DNA from: Sesamum alatum
Taxonomy: Eukaryota; Streptophyta; Magnoliopsida; Lamiales; Pedaliaceae
Length of the DNA: 64,000 nt
Assembly: GCA_034509735.1 (NCBI GenBank)
Contig: JACGWO010000001.1
Location: 15,578,854 to 15,642,853 of the forward strand
Direction of reading: 5' to 3'
Position numbers and translations under genes: made by a program
The notes under the pieces: model-generated
Seen by the model: only the letters and a program-made list of their open reading frames with translations
Databases searched by the model: none
What the model was told of the DNA's origin: nothing
Shown here: in pieces, positions 1 to 12,360 of the stretch
Numbering within the stretch: the stretch's first letter is position 1
Layout of the letters: the number at the start of each line of letters is the position of its first letter

Positions 1-1899
1 AGACTGTGCTCAAAACCGACGCGGAGTGCCTTTGCGAGGCGTTTAAGAACAGCGCGCAGTTGGGGGTCACGCTGAACGTGAGCAAGGCGTTGGGGCTGCC
101 TGCTGCCTGCCATGTTTCTGCACCTTCCGTTAGCAACTGTGGCCGTAAGTTTGTTACGTTTCGGCTCTTTCTAGTTCATCTTTATTTATTTCAATTTTTT
201 CTTCCAAAAGCTTTTGCTTTTTTGGGTATTGTAGAGTTTAGGACTTTTTGATGTCCTGAGAATGTAATAAAGTGGCATATTTTTTGGGTTTTTCCTCTCT
301 TTTCTTAGGAGAAAAAGTTCACTCTGTAGATTGCGGAATACTCATTTCTCGTTACGGGCTTTTCTCCCTCACCCTCTCTGTGTGTGAAAAACAAATGATC
401 TAGCAATTAATTTCGGTCCTATGCATGTTGAAATTAACACAGTTTTCTTGGTTTTCTTCCTTGTTTTCTCTTTTCTACAGTGAGCACTGGCGTTGGCGCT
501 GCCCCAGGTACATACAAATCTTGTCATCTTCCTCTAATTCATCTCCCTTACATGTTTGTATCTCATTGATAGTATACGACCAATTTAATCTTAAAACTCT
601 CATACAGAATCAGTTTTATAGTTAAATCAATACAATACAGTAAGAGTACTAGATCTCAGTTCTTGGAAACAAATGGTTTCTCCTTTGTCTCTTTCTGAAT
701 CACTGTAAAAGTTCTTGGAATTAAAACAGCATTTCTTTTCTATTTCCCTTTGCTTCTTGGTTTCTTTCTGCAAATGGGAGTGAATTTATTATGGCAATGC
801 GTCTGGAATGTTCATTTTCTTGGTTTAGTTTAATTTCAGGTAACTTTTATTTACTCAGTTCTGTCTCCATTATCTGCTTCTGGAGACCTTGATGTCTTCA
901 CGTGATTGTGTAGTTCTGTCATTTATATCAGCCTTCCTTGATATAGGAAACCGGGCCTGAGATTAGTGAAGGCCCCATGTCATTCATAGGTCTCTTGTGA
1001 TGGTATCACTTAACTGCCTTTGTTCTTTTTCCTTTGTCTGGAGATTTCCCATCTGGTAAAAGTTCATTGTACTATTGGGGTCCCATTTCTGAGAATTTTG
1101 TTGCTTGTGATCAATCTTGATGTCAATTTAGGAGGTGTTTGCAATAACTTAAATTTATAGTTTTCTCTTGAAAATAAACTGAAAAGAGTATTTTTTACTT
1201 TACATCTAATTTTGAAAGGTTTAAATTAAGTTTCTCTAAGCCAATAGTTATAAGTTTCTTCCCGTCAATTTGTTTTTGCAGTTTATTGGTAAAATTGTGA
1301 ATAATAAACTTTTCCACCGGCATACTCCCACTGTAATTTTGTTTTTTTTTGCTTTCAACTTTTGTTTTCAAACACTCTCGGTTTTTAATACAATCAATCT
1401 TATAAGTTTTTCCTGAACTTATTGTACACACCCTCTTAATCTGTTCCCCGGAAGCAACCACTATAAGTTATCAACTCAACTCAGGGTGTCTTTTGTAAGC
1501 AAATTGCTTATAAATAATTGTTTTCCGAACTATATACATTTCTTCTGGATAGTGCATGAGTTGATCAAAGTATTTGGATTTGAATTGGATATTTAATGGT
1601 ACAGTTGAGTTTCAAGCTTGGTTTCCAAGCTGTGTTGTCTTTTACTGCATTTCTTCTTGAGAACGATGCTTATTGTACACAACAGATCTCCTAACATGGT
1701 CGTTTGCTGATCTGCTACAGCTCTTTCTCCATTGGCACTATCTCCAAGCTCCATAGCCGGGGCTCCAACCACCGGCATAGGAGCTAATGAAGCTGCTCCA
1801 GCACCGGCTCCTGGTAGCTCAGGTTCCTCTGCACTGACCACCTCCATTGAGTCGCTCGTTCTTACCACAGTTGTCGCTGCATCGTTTGCCTTGTTCTGA
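1..1899 (+). CDS. GPI-anchored non-specific lipid-transfer protein (LTPG type), 3' part
   Basis: Three exons (1-144, 481-507, 1721-1899) join in phase (1, then 1) with GT-AG borders; the start lies left of the window. Exon 1 holds the second half of an eight-cysteine lipid-transfer domain: a Cys-Leu-Cys pair, then single cysteines in LPAACH and SNCG. The 9-codon exon 2 and exon 3 give a Ser/Pro/Ala-rich linker ([14 protein letters not shown]) and a hydrophobic C-terminal tail ending [12 protein letters not shown] and TGA, as expected of a GPI-anchor signal. Family knowledge: LTPGs sit on the outer plasma membrane and help export cuticular or suberin lipids. A minus-strand reading frame over exon 3 is only its shadow. 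I am sure of the family but cannot assign a subgroup without the N-terminus. Confidence 0.85.
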
Positions 1900-2305
1900 G
1901 AGCACATGGTGGTCCTTTTTTCTGAAAACTGAGCTATGCTCATGCGATTGATTCTAGTGATGTTGCTTATTTAGTAGGAGTTAGTTCGTGTTGCTAGTCC
2001 TTTCAGATTATATATGTTGAGATCCGAGGTACATAGATCCAATTTGGGCTACTTCTTGTTGGTTGGAGATGAGACTTTGTGCTGACTGTTGTATGGACTA
2101 TGGATGTTTAATTTACTTATTAGCATCCCTTGGTTTTCCAAGTGATGGTATTAGTTTTTCATTCGAAAAGACATGATATTTGTAATAGTTTCTAACACAT
2201 GAACACTACCTCCAGAATAGAGTAAAACCAGCTTCATAAGACCATTAAATATTTACAATCTTCTTCCTCAAGGCAGTTACACATTGAGAGAGTCCTACGT
2301 CCCAT

Positions 2306-2545
2306 TTTTCGACCCGAAGAAATGATCTAAGGCTCCAATTTAGGTGCCAAGGTCATGACAGCATCTCCAACCGTTTTTTCGACCCGAAGAAATGATCTAA
2401 GGCTCCAATTTAGGTGCCAAGGTCATGACAGCATCTCCAACCGTGAGGAAAATCTTGTCGTTTTCGACCCGAAGAAATGATCTAAGGCTCCATTTTAGGT
2501 GCCAAGGTCATGACAGCATCTCCAACCGTGAGGAAAATCTTGTCG
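2306..2545 (-). repeat. Tandem triplication of the end of the SULTR last exon
   Basis: A segment holding the last codons (about [16 protein letters not shown], ending in TAG) and the following bases occurs three times, starting at about 2306, 2376 and 2461 on the plus strand. The spacings are 70 and 85 bp; the 15-bp difference is the GTGAGGAAAATCTTG stretch missing from the outermost copy. The copy joined to the gene ends the protein at 2482. The two others lie in the presumed 3' UTR, each with its own copy of the stop. Confidence 0.9.
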
Positions 2546-5500
2546 TCTCCAACCATGTTGGCGAAGTCGGATGCGTGGAGCTTGTCCAGGACTACTTGCC
2601 CTGGATTTGCTAGAACAAGCTGCATACCGATAATTACAAACAGATCAAGGTAAATTCTGCATGAAGTGTATGTATGAGGTGTGTGAAGATTTAGGTGAAT
2701 TGCCGGAGACTAATGTTACCTGTGTATCTCTCTTTTGGAGACTCTTGTATAAATCTTCAAGGGCATGAATCCCACTTGTGTCTATATCAGTTACAGCTGA
2801 GACAGAAACAGAAAACAAACCGATAACGTTTTAGTCTCAGTTTCACAGTTAATGTAAGAGCAGAAAGGGAAAGGTTGTCTGAAATGAAGCCAAGAATGAT
2901 CCATACGTGACATTTCAATGATCAAATACTGAATTCTTGCGTCGTTGATTTCTTTCAGTAGTTCCTCTTCGTCGTTGAGCAATCTCAGTATCCTGCACTT
3001 CCAAGGTTTTGCAGCCGTTAAGGCCAACAAAAGGCAAGTTACCAAGGTTTATATGAAGTGTGTGTTTTGCAATAAAATACCTCTCCCTGATGTAATTGGA
3101 ATTGGAAAAGTAGATTGCAGAATCGACTCTCACAATCAGAACTCCTGGAACTTTTATTGCTTCCGGGAACTGCTGAACGTTCCTGTAAACCGTAGTCCGT
3201 GGAATTCTACCCAGAACTGCAGTTCTTGGCCTCGTCACCTGGAGAAGAATCTTGGCGAAAGATATAGCAACCTGTGGAATTGCAGGAAGGGTGTTCGGTG
3301 AGCTAAATATGTTATAAGACGTTTGAGAGCTTATAAATGTTGTAAATCGTTCTGTTTTAAATGTTATAACTTTCATCTTGTTTCATCCAAACACTTTATC
3401 GATTTGTTTTGAAAATAAGATCTAATATGTGACGTATAGAATATATGAAGTTTTAAGATTTGTTAAATAAGTTTTAGCTGCTTGTGGTTCACTTACAGCG
3501 ATCAAAAGCCCTATCTCAACGGAGGCGAAAACGACACCAAAGAAGGCTCCCATGCAAGCAACAAAGTCAAACTTATCGATCTTCCATATGAGAATCATCG
3601 CCTGGTAGTCGAATAATCCCACCACCGCTGATATGATGATGGAGGCCAGAATGGCATTCGGGGTGTACTTGAAAAGTGGAGTGATCACTTCCAGTGTTAG
3701 AAAAACGACACAAGACATTACGATGTTGGAGACGGCCGTGTTGCATCCAGCCATGTAGTTCACAGCCGAACGTGAGAAAGAACCTGTCAGGATTTTGAGA
3801 AATCAGGTGCAATCTTGACATAGGAAAAACAATGCCTATGTTTCTGACTTACCTGTGGCTACGTAACAAGAAGTCATCGAGCCAACGATGTTCATCGTGC
3901 CTAACGCTACCATTTCCTTATTACCATCCAAGTGATAGTCCTTCATTGCTGCAAAGGTTCTACCAATTGCTATAGCTTCCTATGTACATATGTATATTAA
4001 TGTTAGATCAGCTTTACTGATGTAATGATATTGCACCTGAATGAGACTGATGTTAGAATTTGTTGTCTTTCTAGCACAGTACCGTAAGAGCAATCATCCC
4101 TGCAACGACACCGATTCTTAAACCTTTCGTCATGTAATTGCCAGTGAAATGTATTTCACTCACAGATGGAGGATTGATGCCTCTTTCAATATGGTTCACC
4201 TTCAGACATAGTAAAAAGGTTTGTTAAGGTTGAGTTGTAAGAGTTTTCTGAATTATTGATAATAGAACTCTTCTGGTGCAGTTGAAGTACTCACTATTTG
4301 GACACCGTTCTTCTCTGCATGGGTGATGAAAACGAAGAAGGTTGAAACGATGACTGAAATCAACGGTGCAATAGCAGGAATCCAGAACAGTTTCTTCTTC
4401 GTTTTTCCCTAATATTCCAAGAAAAAAACTAAGTTCTGGGGTTCATGGAACTTGGAAAATCAGGCAGAGTTAGTAGTATTTCATACAATGTACTTGGCGA
4501 GGAGCAGGAAAGTCAAGAACGCGACTCCTATGACTATTGTCTGCCAATTCCACTGTCATAAAAGGAGGCCAGATTAAGATGATGAAAATGAAGCTGTCTT
4601 AGACAAGTGCTTAAGTGGGATTGTGTTTTTTCTCGTATCGATTCTCACCCCATGATGCACGTTGGTCCAGACAGACCGCATAACAGAAACTATGTCTGAT
4701 TTCTTGGTGAAAGTCTTCATGCCGAGCAAGCCTTTGAGCTGTTGAAGGCTGATGGTGATGGCTGCTCCAGCCATGAACCCGACGATGGCAGCATGGGACA
4801 GGAAATCGATCAAGAATCCCAGTCTGAAACCACAGAGGAAATCGGGCAATAACGTTATGTATGACATGAGATTGGCTGATGATTCATTCTCATGCAATGA
4901 CAAGACAGAAAGAACAAGACCTGAAAAATCCTAGTACAAACTGAGTGATTCCAGCAAAGAATGTAGCTGTAAATGCGAGGTGTTGATACTCGTGTTTGTT
5001 CTTGGGGTCAATCTCCTCCTGAAGCATACTCCCGAGCAAGAGGGACACCACGGCTACTGGCCCGATGGCAATATCTCTTGAGCTACCCATGACGGCGTAA
5101 ATCAGGGGTGGAATGAAACTACTGTCTGCAATTAGGCACAGAATTAAGGTGTGATCGACTGTTTGATGTGTGCTAAAGGGTGCAGACTTCTGTAATGAAA
5201 CTTACACAGCCCGAACTGGGGATCCATATTGGCAAGTTTTGCATATCCAATATCCTGAAAATCAAGAAATGTAAGAAACAGACAAAGGGAGGAGGAGCAA
5301 ACAAGAATCAGTTCTGAGAAATTCATGAGTACCTGAGGGATACAGAGACTGGCAATGGTAAGTCCAGCAATGAGATCACCTTTGAACATGGAAAGCTTGT
5401 ACCTTCTTCCCCATTCAAGAATCGGGAAAACGGCCTGGATTCCGAGCCACAACTGCTTCGACGTCGGTTGGTCCTTGAAAGGCCGCAACGGGTCGTCATG

Positions 5501-5656
5501 GAAGAAAGTCTCCTTGAAAGTAAATTTGAACTCTTTAAACAAGCTTTGCTTGGGGGGCACTCCCACCTTGTGAACATACGGTGTGCTATCTGCATGGCGA
5601 CGTGAAGACACCACGCTCACAACGTCCAACTCATCCGCAACACGGTTCCCAGTCAT
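2482..5656 (-). CDS. SULTR1;2: High-affinity sulfate transporter, SULTR1;2-like (complete, 13 exons)
   Basis: Exons (minus): 5656-5333, 5254-5206, 5125-4921, 4823-4649, 4552-4487, 4408-4295, 4199-4083, 3979-3853, 3783-3497, 3271-3081, 2992-2907, 2796-2720, 2619-2482. They total 1956 bp (651 aa) with consistent phases and GT-AG borders, the usual SULTR length. The N-terminus ([25 protein letters not shown]) and core stretches ([46 protein letters not shown]) match plant group 1 transporters. The C-terminal STAS domain contains [20 protein letters not shown], including the regulatory Thr region. Known role: proton-coupled plasma-membrane sulfate uptake, mainly in roots. An acceptor-like TTTCTTGACAG at about 5679-5690 suggests a 5' UTR intron. 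A single GAGAC core (sulfur-response-like) near 6080 is too short to mean much. The last exon's end is repeated twice downstream (separate entry). Confidence 0.95.
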
Positions 5657-7300
5657 TGCAGCCGGAGAAACAGATCAACTGTCAAGAAAAAGTAACAAAA
5701 ACAGATCAATGATCAGAAGATTCAAGAATACAGGTACATGACCTTAAGCTAAAAAACATCAATACAAAATATTGTTATGGATCTTGTGTCTTCTGCATTA
5801 CTAATACTAAGTATATTTCTGTGGATATAAGTGTTCAATGGTTTCAAGAATGCTGCAAATCCATGCAAGAAGACTTAATCACCTTGAGGAATTTGCACTG
5901 AAGTACTCTATCAGTACATGACAGATGATGGAAAAACTATAGTTTATATAAGCTGCGAGAATCTAAAGTCAACTAGAGAAGATTAAGGAAAGACATGTCA
6001 TCCCAGATAGGATTGAATCTAGTCCACATAAAACCTACATTCAGACATAACGGTTTTTTGGTATTATAAGTAGTTAACGTCGAGACGACTATTTAATTAT
6101 GAATTATTGAGGATAGAACTAATCTACAGCATAAACTATAGTCTGAATAAGTTGACTTTAGCAACTGTTAACATAAGTTTGAAATCCAAATGCACAACTA
6201 CTCTACCGCCCTCGTTTATTTCCACATATTAGTATGCTGAAGTTTCAAAGTCTGTAATAATTCCCATATAATATTAACGGCTCGATTGCAACGAACAAAA
6301 TAATGCGTAAAATAGGACATGTTCAGTCTGCCGTGGCGAGTGTAGTGACTCTTGAGTTTCCTGAATTGCCAAAGACTCTTTGAGGACAGCTACTTGTTGC
6401 ATTAAAAATAGACGAAGCACGGTCTTTGGCAATGATTGAGGTCTAAGGCTTATCTGGTTTGTATAAGTGCAGATTGTGATAAGAAATTTGAGTAGGATGA
6501 TGAAGACTGGCGGGTGGCAGCAAATGTATAATATTGTGTTAATTTGGAGGGAAAGACATATTCAAATGAAGACATGGGGAGTGTTTGAAAACAATAATTC
6601 ATAAAATAAGTAATCTCGCATAAAATAACAATTTATGTGCAAATCAATTGATCGATTGAACTTGTACAAGCGGAAATATGTCGATCCACGTATGCGCATC
6701 TGGCTCGTCTACAAGCTTGTGCCTTGATTGAATCACGAACATATTGTCTTTTTCGTTCTTGAAGATCATTCCACGAACATCTTCAAGATCTCTCCACATT
6801 GGATCTTACTCCAAATATTGTGGAAACGGCAAACCCATTTTGGTGGATTACTATCAAAGTAAGCCGCTAATTTACGCTCCTCAAATCCAATGAGTCTATG
6901 GTGATGCTCTGAGGAAAAAACATAGAGAAAAACAGAGACACTATTTGGGGAGAGTATATTTTGGAAAGTATTCGTGATCAACTCATTTGTATGTTTCTGT
7001 ATTTATTTGATCACAACCAGCTACCCTATTTATAGGTGTATTCAAATCTGTCCCCAAGAGGAGTCCATGTCCCAATATATATTTGAGAGACTACAAACTC
7101 TGTTAGATAGTGTTTATCCTAGAGAAGTCCTAGCAGCATTAAGTTGGGAGAATTTAAACTCTATTTCAAATATGGATGCATATTGGGTCACAAGTGAACC
7201 CGACGAAATATCCAACAAAGAGAAATGCACAATGCTGATTAAACTATTACATTGATGGATTAATCACAAAGATATGCTGGCTGCATATATAGTCTAATTA
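5657..7300. other. SULTR upstream region, no gene seen
   Basis: This stretch should contain the promoter and probably a 5' UTR intron of the sulfate transporter. I see no convincing coding exon. Short open frames at about 6766-7255 lack family features and codon bias. Confidence 0.5.
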
Positions 7301-7309
7301 AGATGGTTT

Positions 7310-7932
7310 TTGGCTAAACTTTTTAAAAATATCTTATAAGCTCCTATGTTTTATAAGATGTTTTATGAACTTATAAGATGTTGGATCGTATTTTTAAAAT
7401 AAGCTTATAAAGTGTTTGGATAAAATAAAATTTTTAAGCTTATAAGATGTTTTCACATCTTATAAGATGTTAGGGTGTAGTGTAATGAGGTCTTTTTATT
7501 GCTAAAATAACAAACATGGTACAATTAGAATCAAATGAGTTACTATTTTTCACATAGTTTGTATTTAAAATTTTTTAAAATACTTTTATAAATAGTATAC
7601 ATTAGTTTAACTCCAAATAAAATAATAGATTTTTTTTTTCAAAAATATAAAAAATGACAAATTATTATCTTTAAACTTTTGCATCGAAATAATATTAACA
7701 TTCATGCTAGTCGAATATTAACATAGATATATAATTGATATATATTTTTGTTAATTTCAATGACTACTTTTAACCATATTATAATATATAATGTCTTCAA
7801 ATTATATTAGTAAATATAATAGCAATAGCATGTTCTTCATAATCATAATAATTAAAAATTAATATTAATTACGTAACTAATGTCATAGTTATATAAATAT
7901 GAGAAAAAAAGATCATATTGTATATATATGTA

Positions 7933-7974
<42 letters not shown>

Positions 7975-8290
7975 AGAGGAGAAAGCGGGGCGGCGAAATT
8001 AATATATATGGAGAGAGAGAGAGAGAATTTTTTGTTGTTAAAAATATATTTGTTATGTTAAGGATAAAATTGAAATATAGCAAATCAATAAGATTAGTTT
8101 TATCTTATCAATTATTAATTGCATAGAGCTTATAAGATCTTATAAAAAAAGTTATAAAAGTTAACTTTTTTAAAAAGATATTATAAGATCCAAAACATCT
8201 TATTTTGGGATCTTATAAGCTCTTTTTTTAAAAAAAATTACCAAATGATTTGTGACATCTTAAAAGCTCTCAAACATCTTATGGGAGTGT
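7310..8290. repeat. MITE-like AT-rich element with CTTATAAGATGTT terminal repeats
   Basis: Both ends (7315-7480 and 8120-8285) are dense in CTTATAAGATGTT/AACATCTTATAAG in opposite orientation, which gives a fold-back structure. The interior is AT-rich and includes a (TA)n(GA)n microsatellite at about 7920-7970. No coding sequence is seen. I did not find a clean target duplication. Confidence 0.5.
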
Positions 8291-9152
8291 TTGCAAGAGC
8301 TTCTGCTTTTAAAAAAGTGATGTTTGTAGAAAAAGTTGGAAGTTGTAGCAGAATCAAAAGTGAGTAGTGTTTGTAAAAAAAAAAATGAAAAGCAAATAAA
8401 GCTAAATTGAGTAGTATTTGGAGAAAAAACATTTCTAAAATAAGTTTAATTGATTAAAGACCGTTTTGTACCCATTTATTAAAAGATGCTATTTTTGCTT
8501 AGTATTTGTACTTATCTCTTGATTATAATAATTATTTTTCCTTAAAATTAATAATTTTTATTTTAATTAGTATATCTCATATTTAATTTTTTATAAGATT
8601 ATCATTTATATTATTAAAATATGTAATACTAATAGAAAAACTGGATGTTCCCATTATATAATATCATTGTTCATTCATGCACAATAAATAAACTTGCACA
8701 ATTGACAAAAAAAAGTATTTTTAAATTAATCATAGCAATTTAATTGTAGTTTTTTATGATTTAAGAATAATATCATATAATATATAAATAAAATATAAAA
8801 ATTTTAAAATATTAAATGTGTGAAATTATAACGTTTTTTAGTGATAAATTATTTAAATTGTTTGAAAATTCTAACATCAACTTTAGATGAGCAACTCTGA
8901 AAATAAATTAAAAAAGTAAAATCGAATTAAAATTATTATAATGAGGATAAAGTATTATAAAAGAAAGTTGAATTTATTTACAGAAAAGCCAAAGCAGTTA
9001 TAAGCACCGCCAAGATAGTTCCAACTTTTGGCTTAAAAGTGCTTTTCGTAGTAGTTACAGAAGTAGAGATTGATATTCTAAACACCTTAAAAGCACTTTT
9101 CAACATCCAGAAATTGAAAATCACTTTTCCGAAACTCACGTAAACAGTCCCT
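8282..9152. repeat. Candidate hAT-like MITE
   Basis: The left end begins GGGAGTGTTTGCAAGAGCTT. The right end reads, as reverse complement, GGGACTGTTTACGTGAGTTT. Both are followed by matching AAAAGTG/CTTTT-rich subterminal sequence. The interior is AT-rich and non-coding. No clear 8-bp duplication was recognised, so the class is tentative. Confidence 0.45.
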
Positions 9153-9274
9153 AAAAGATGTTTTGAGGAGGTTTTAACTTAGCCGAATGCCCTCCAAATT
9201 AGAAATCAAAATGAATCCTTTTGAACTGGTCAAAGTCCAGCTGATCATGGTTCCTTGTCCAGATCGAAAACAAT

Positions 9275-9777
9275 GGCTTTGTTTGGTTTCATTTTCAATT
9301 CGTTTTCGAGACATTGAGAAAATAAAATCAAACATAACATTATCCAAAATACTTTTATTGGGTGTTTTGGCTCGTTCTCCCATGTATATATACATTTACC
9401 AACAAATAAATAAATATTATTATATACATATATACATTTATAAAAATATATAAAAGAGACATGATTTGACAGTGAACAGTATTTTTTGTCTCCCAATATA
9501 CAACACAATACATAAAAAAAATCAAATATCACTATATACATATATACATATATAAAAATATATAAAAGAAACATGATTTGACAATGAATAGTATTTTTTA
9601 TCTCCAAATATACGACACAATACATACAATATATTTTTTACACTATTTAAAATTAACTCCAAAAATAAATCCAAACATACACCATATTTCTAATACACAC
9701 ATATTTATCTTTATTTTTCTCTCTCTATCTCCACAAAACAAAACAAATCATTTCAAAAATAAAACCAAACACAAGCA
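9275..9777. repeat. Dispersed MITE-like repeat, related copy at about 56640-57030
   Basis: The ends are inverted (TTTGTTTGGTTTCATTTT on the left, AAAATAAAACCAAACA on the right). The middle holds an imperfect direct duplication: ACATGATTTGACAGTGAACA near 9460 and ACATGATTTGACAATGAATA near 9570. A diverged copy of the right half lies at 56800-57025. No protein is encoded; the small open frames here are chance. Confidence 0.5.
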
Positions 9778-10115
9778 ATACCTTCTTTTCACCTTAATAG
9801 TCCAATCATATCAAGTGCATTACTAATAAAATACATAGATAGATAGATGAATTTGTACATGTAAAAGGAAAAGGCTTATTTATTTATTTAATATTAAGAA
9901 AATAAAAAATAACAAAAATAAAAATATTATAATATATATATAACATAATTGGTAAAAGTCGAACTCTCTGAGTTCGACTTTTACCTAAATTTATTTATTT
10001 TTTTTAATTCCTGAAGTCGAACTCCGAGAGTTAGACTTTAAGTCGAACTCTCAGAGTTCGACTTCAATCATATGAAAGAGTTCGACTTGAAGTCGACTTC
10101 TACTTTCTTTCTTTC

Positions 10116-10155
<40 letters not shown>

Positions 10156-10254
10156 CTACGCATATAAATGTAAAAGAAAAAATAATTACATCAAAAAAAT
10201 TATATTTAAATTAAAAAATATAATTTTAAAAATTAATTATAATAATTACAATTC

Positions 10255-12358
10255 TTAAAAATGACCGCCCGTCCCACAAGTGCGTCGGTGCCGTTGGCGT
10301 CGAGGTCTTCTTATTTCTTCACCCATATTTTGTATTGGTTCATTTTCAACATTATCATCATTATCTGCATTCATATGCAACCGACTTGATGATGTTGCAG
10401 AACTAGACTCTCCATAATCACGATATGCACCAAATGCTGGAAATGGAATTGGTGAGATGTTATATTCTGGTGCATATGTTTGACTCGTGCCAAGCCCAAG
10501 GTCAAGATCAACCTGTCCATAATAAGGTTGTTGGCTTGGCATGTATGAAGCTGAATCAAACCAATCACTTTGTTGGGGCGGTTGAGGCACGTAGCAATCT
10601 TCATATACATTTAGAGGTGTATGCACTGTGGATGGACCAGCTATATCTGCCCCAATAGTATCATCACCTCTAAGTGAACTCGTAGACATTCTACTACTGC
10701 TTCTCCTTTGTCTGTGGGACATAGACGGAGCATTATCATGTGGTGCTGCTTGTTGTTCGGGCTGATTATCCCTCGGAAAATGAGAAAGCATTTCACGAAG
10801 TTCAGTCATTCCGATAATAAACCGCTGATGCATTTGCAAAGACTCTTCGAAATTGGTGGAGATTGAACACTTAGATGAAGGGTCTCTGCATATTGCTCCT
10901 GCACCAATTTTAAAATAATGAATTTAAATCTAAGAGAAAAATGGGTGTAACATGAATCAAGTTTTATTGCACAACATACCACATGTTGTATTGTTGGTGC
11001 ATGTCCAGGTTGATAGCCACTCTCCACACGTCTATCAGTAGATGATGAGACGAATCGACACGTTATTCTACCGTACCAATTCCAATATCCATTTTCTGTA
11101 TCTCTTCCGTTGGAAATGGGTGGTCGGCGCACAATCGTTTCATCTCGTCTACCCCATCTACTAACGTATATCGCGTGATGAGTCTCCCAGTCTGTGCCCC
11201 CACGTGCTCTACGGGAAATGTTATGGAGGTTGAATTCCCGACTGTCTGTACCCTGTGGAATGTCTTGCCTCATTTCGAATTGACGAAGTACCCGTTCGGG
11301 ATGATGCATTTCCACAATGGCATAAAATATTAGGGGACATATTGATGTCCACAACTGGGGGTTGAACTCATCTGAGTAGGTTAGAATGTTCTCCAAATTC
11401 ATGTCGTACGGCTGCCAAAGAAACTGAAATAAAAGCAAATATGTTAAATTAGTGGGTAATTAATATTCATAAATAACTATGCATAACGATGAGTCTTGTT
11501 TACCTGATCAGCCGTCATGCTATCTAGCATATCTCTAAATACCTGGACAGTCCACCGTACAGTGCGGGTAAAGTTGTGTTTTTTGTTCCATGTTGCACCG
11601 TACGGTGGTATTGTAAGGAGCCGATTATTATAAGTTTGTATTGGCCCCATCGTTACACGTTCATCACCAAGACCGGGTGTTATTGGTGTGATACGCGACC
11701 AAGCCCAAATCTGTAAAATAATAAGCTTGTGTCAAAAATAAAATATTGCAATAAGTTAGTTAATGAGAAATATAAATATTTAATTTTACCTGCAGTAACT
11801 GCAACGGGCCACCAATTTGGGCTTTGCCTTTGGTGCTGGCATTACACAATTCACGGTACAAGAATGCGAGCACAGCACTGCCCCAACTATAGTTTCGGAC
11901 GGCGTCGATATCCTCTAATTTCTGGACATATAGTAATGATACCAGATGCCCAGATGAATCAGGGAACATCACCCCACCGAAAAGAATTAATATCATACAA
12001 CGTGCATATTGTACAATATTGGGGAACGGTGTGTTATCATCAATTCTGATCGGTGTAATGTGACGCAAAATTGCGTTTATGGACACACGCGAACCCCTAA
12101 GTTCCCCATCGTCGGGCGTGAAACCCAAATAAAGAGCACAATATTCTTGCCATTCTGTCCAAGATCTCTCCCGATCCACGCCGGTCACGGCAAGTCCGTC
12201 TATTGGGAGTCCCCATATTATTTGAACGTCTTGTAGGGTCAGTGTCGCTTCCCCTACAGTCAAGTGAAGCGTGTGTGTTTCGAGGCGCCACCTCTCAACT
12301 AGTGTTGTGATGAGATGCGCATCGTACACAATCCTGCCGCATCGGTACACACCATAAA
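10255..12358 (-). pseudogene. Plant mobile domain (MAIN/PMD, aminotransferase-like) gene of the MULE, truncated
   Basis: Exons on the minus strand: about 12358-11790, 11710-11504, 11423-10980, 10898-10255; the three internal joins are GT-AG and phase 0. The first exon reads ITTLVERWRLETHTLHLTVG and QDVQIIWGLPIDG, the hallmark of the plant mobile domain found in MAIN/MAIL proteins and in transposons. There is no ATG: the frame runs up to a TAG just beyond the GFYGVYRC stretch at the junction with the transposase, so the 5' end is missing. In the last exon the phase-0 frame stops at about 10806. The long Ser/Gln/Pro-rich tail ending RRPRRQRHRR is in another frame, and no nearby acceptor rescues it, so a frameshift near 10850 is likely. 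The function of transposon PMD proteins is not known. Confidence 0.8.
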
Positions 12359-12360
12359 AC

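Noticed and set aside
1593..1943. Minus-strand 116-codon frame
   Set aside because: It is the antisense of the third exon of the lipid-transfer protein gene, whose plus-strand splicing and phase are consistent.
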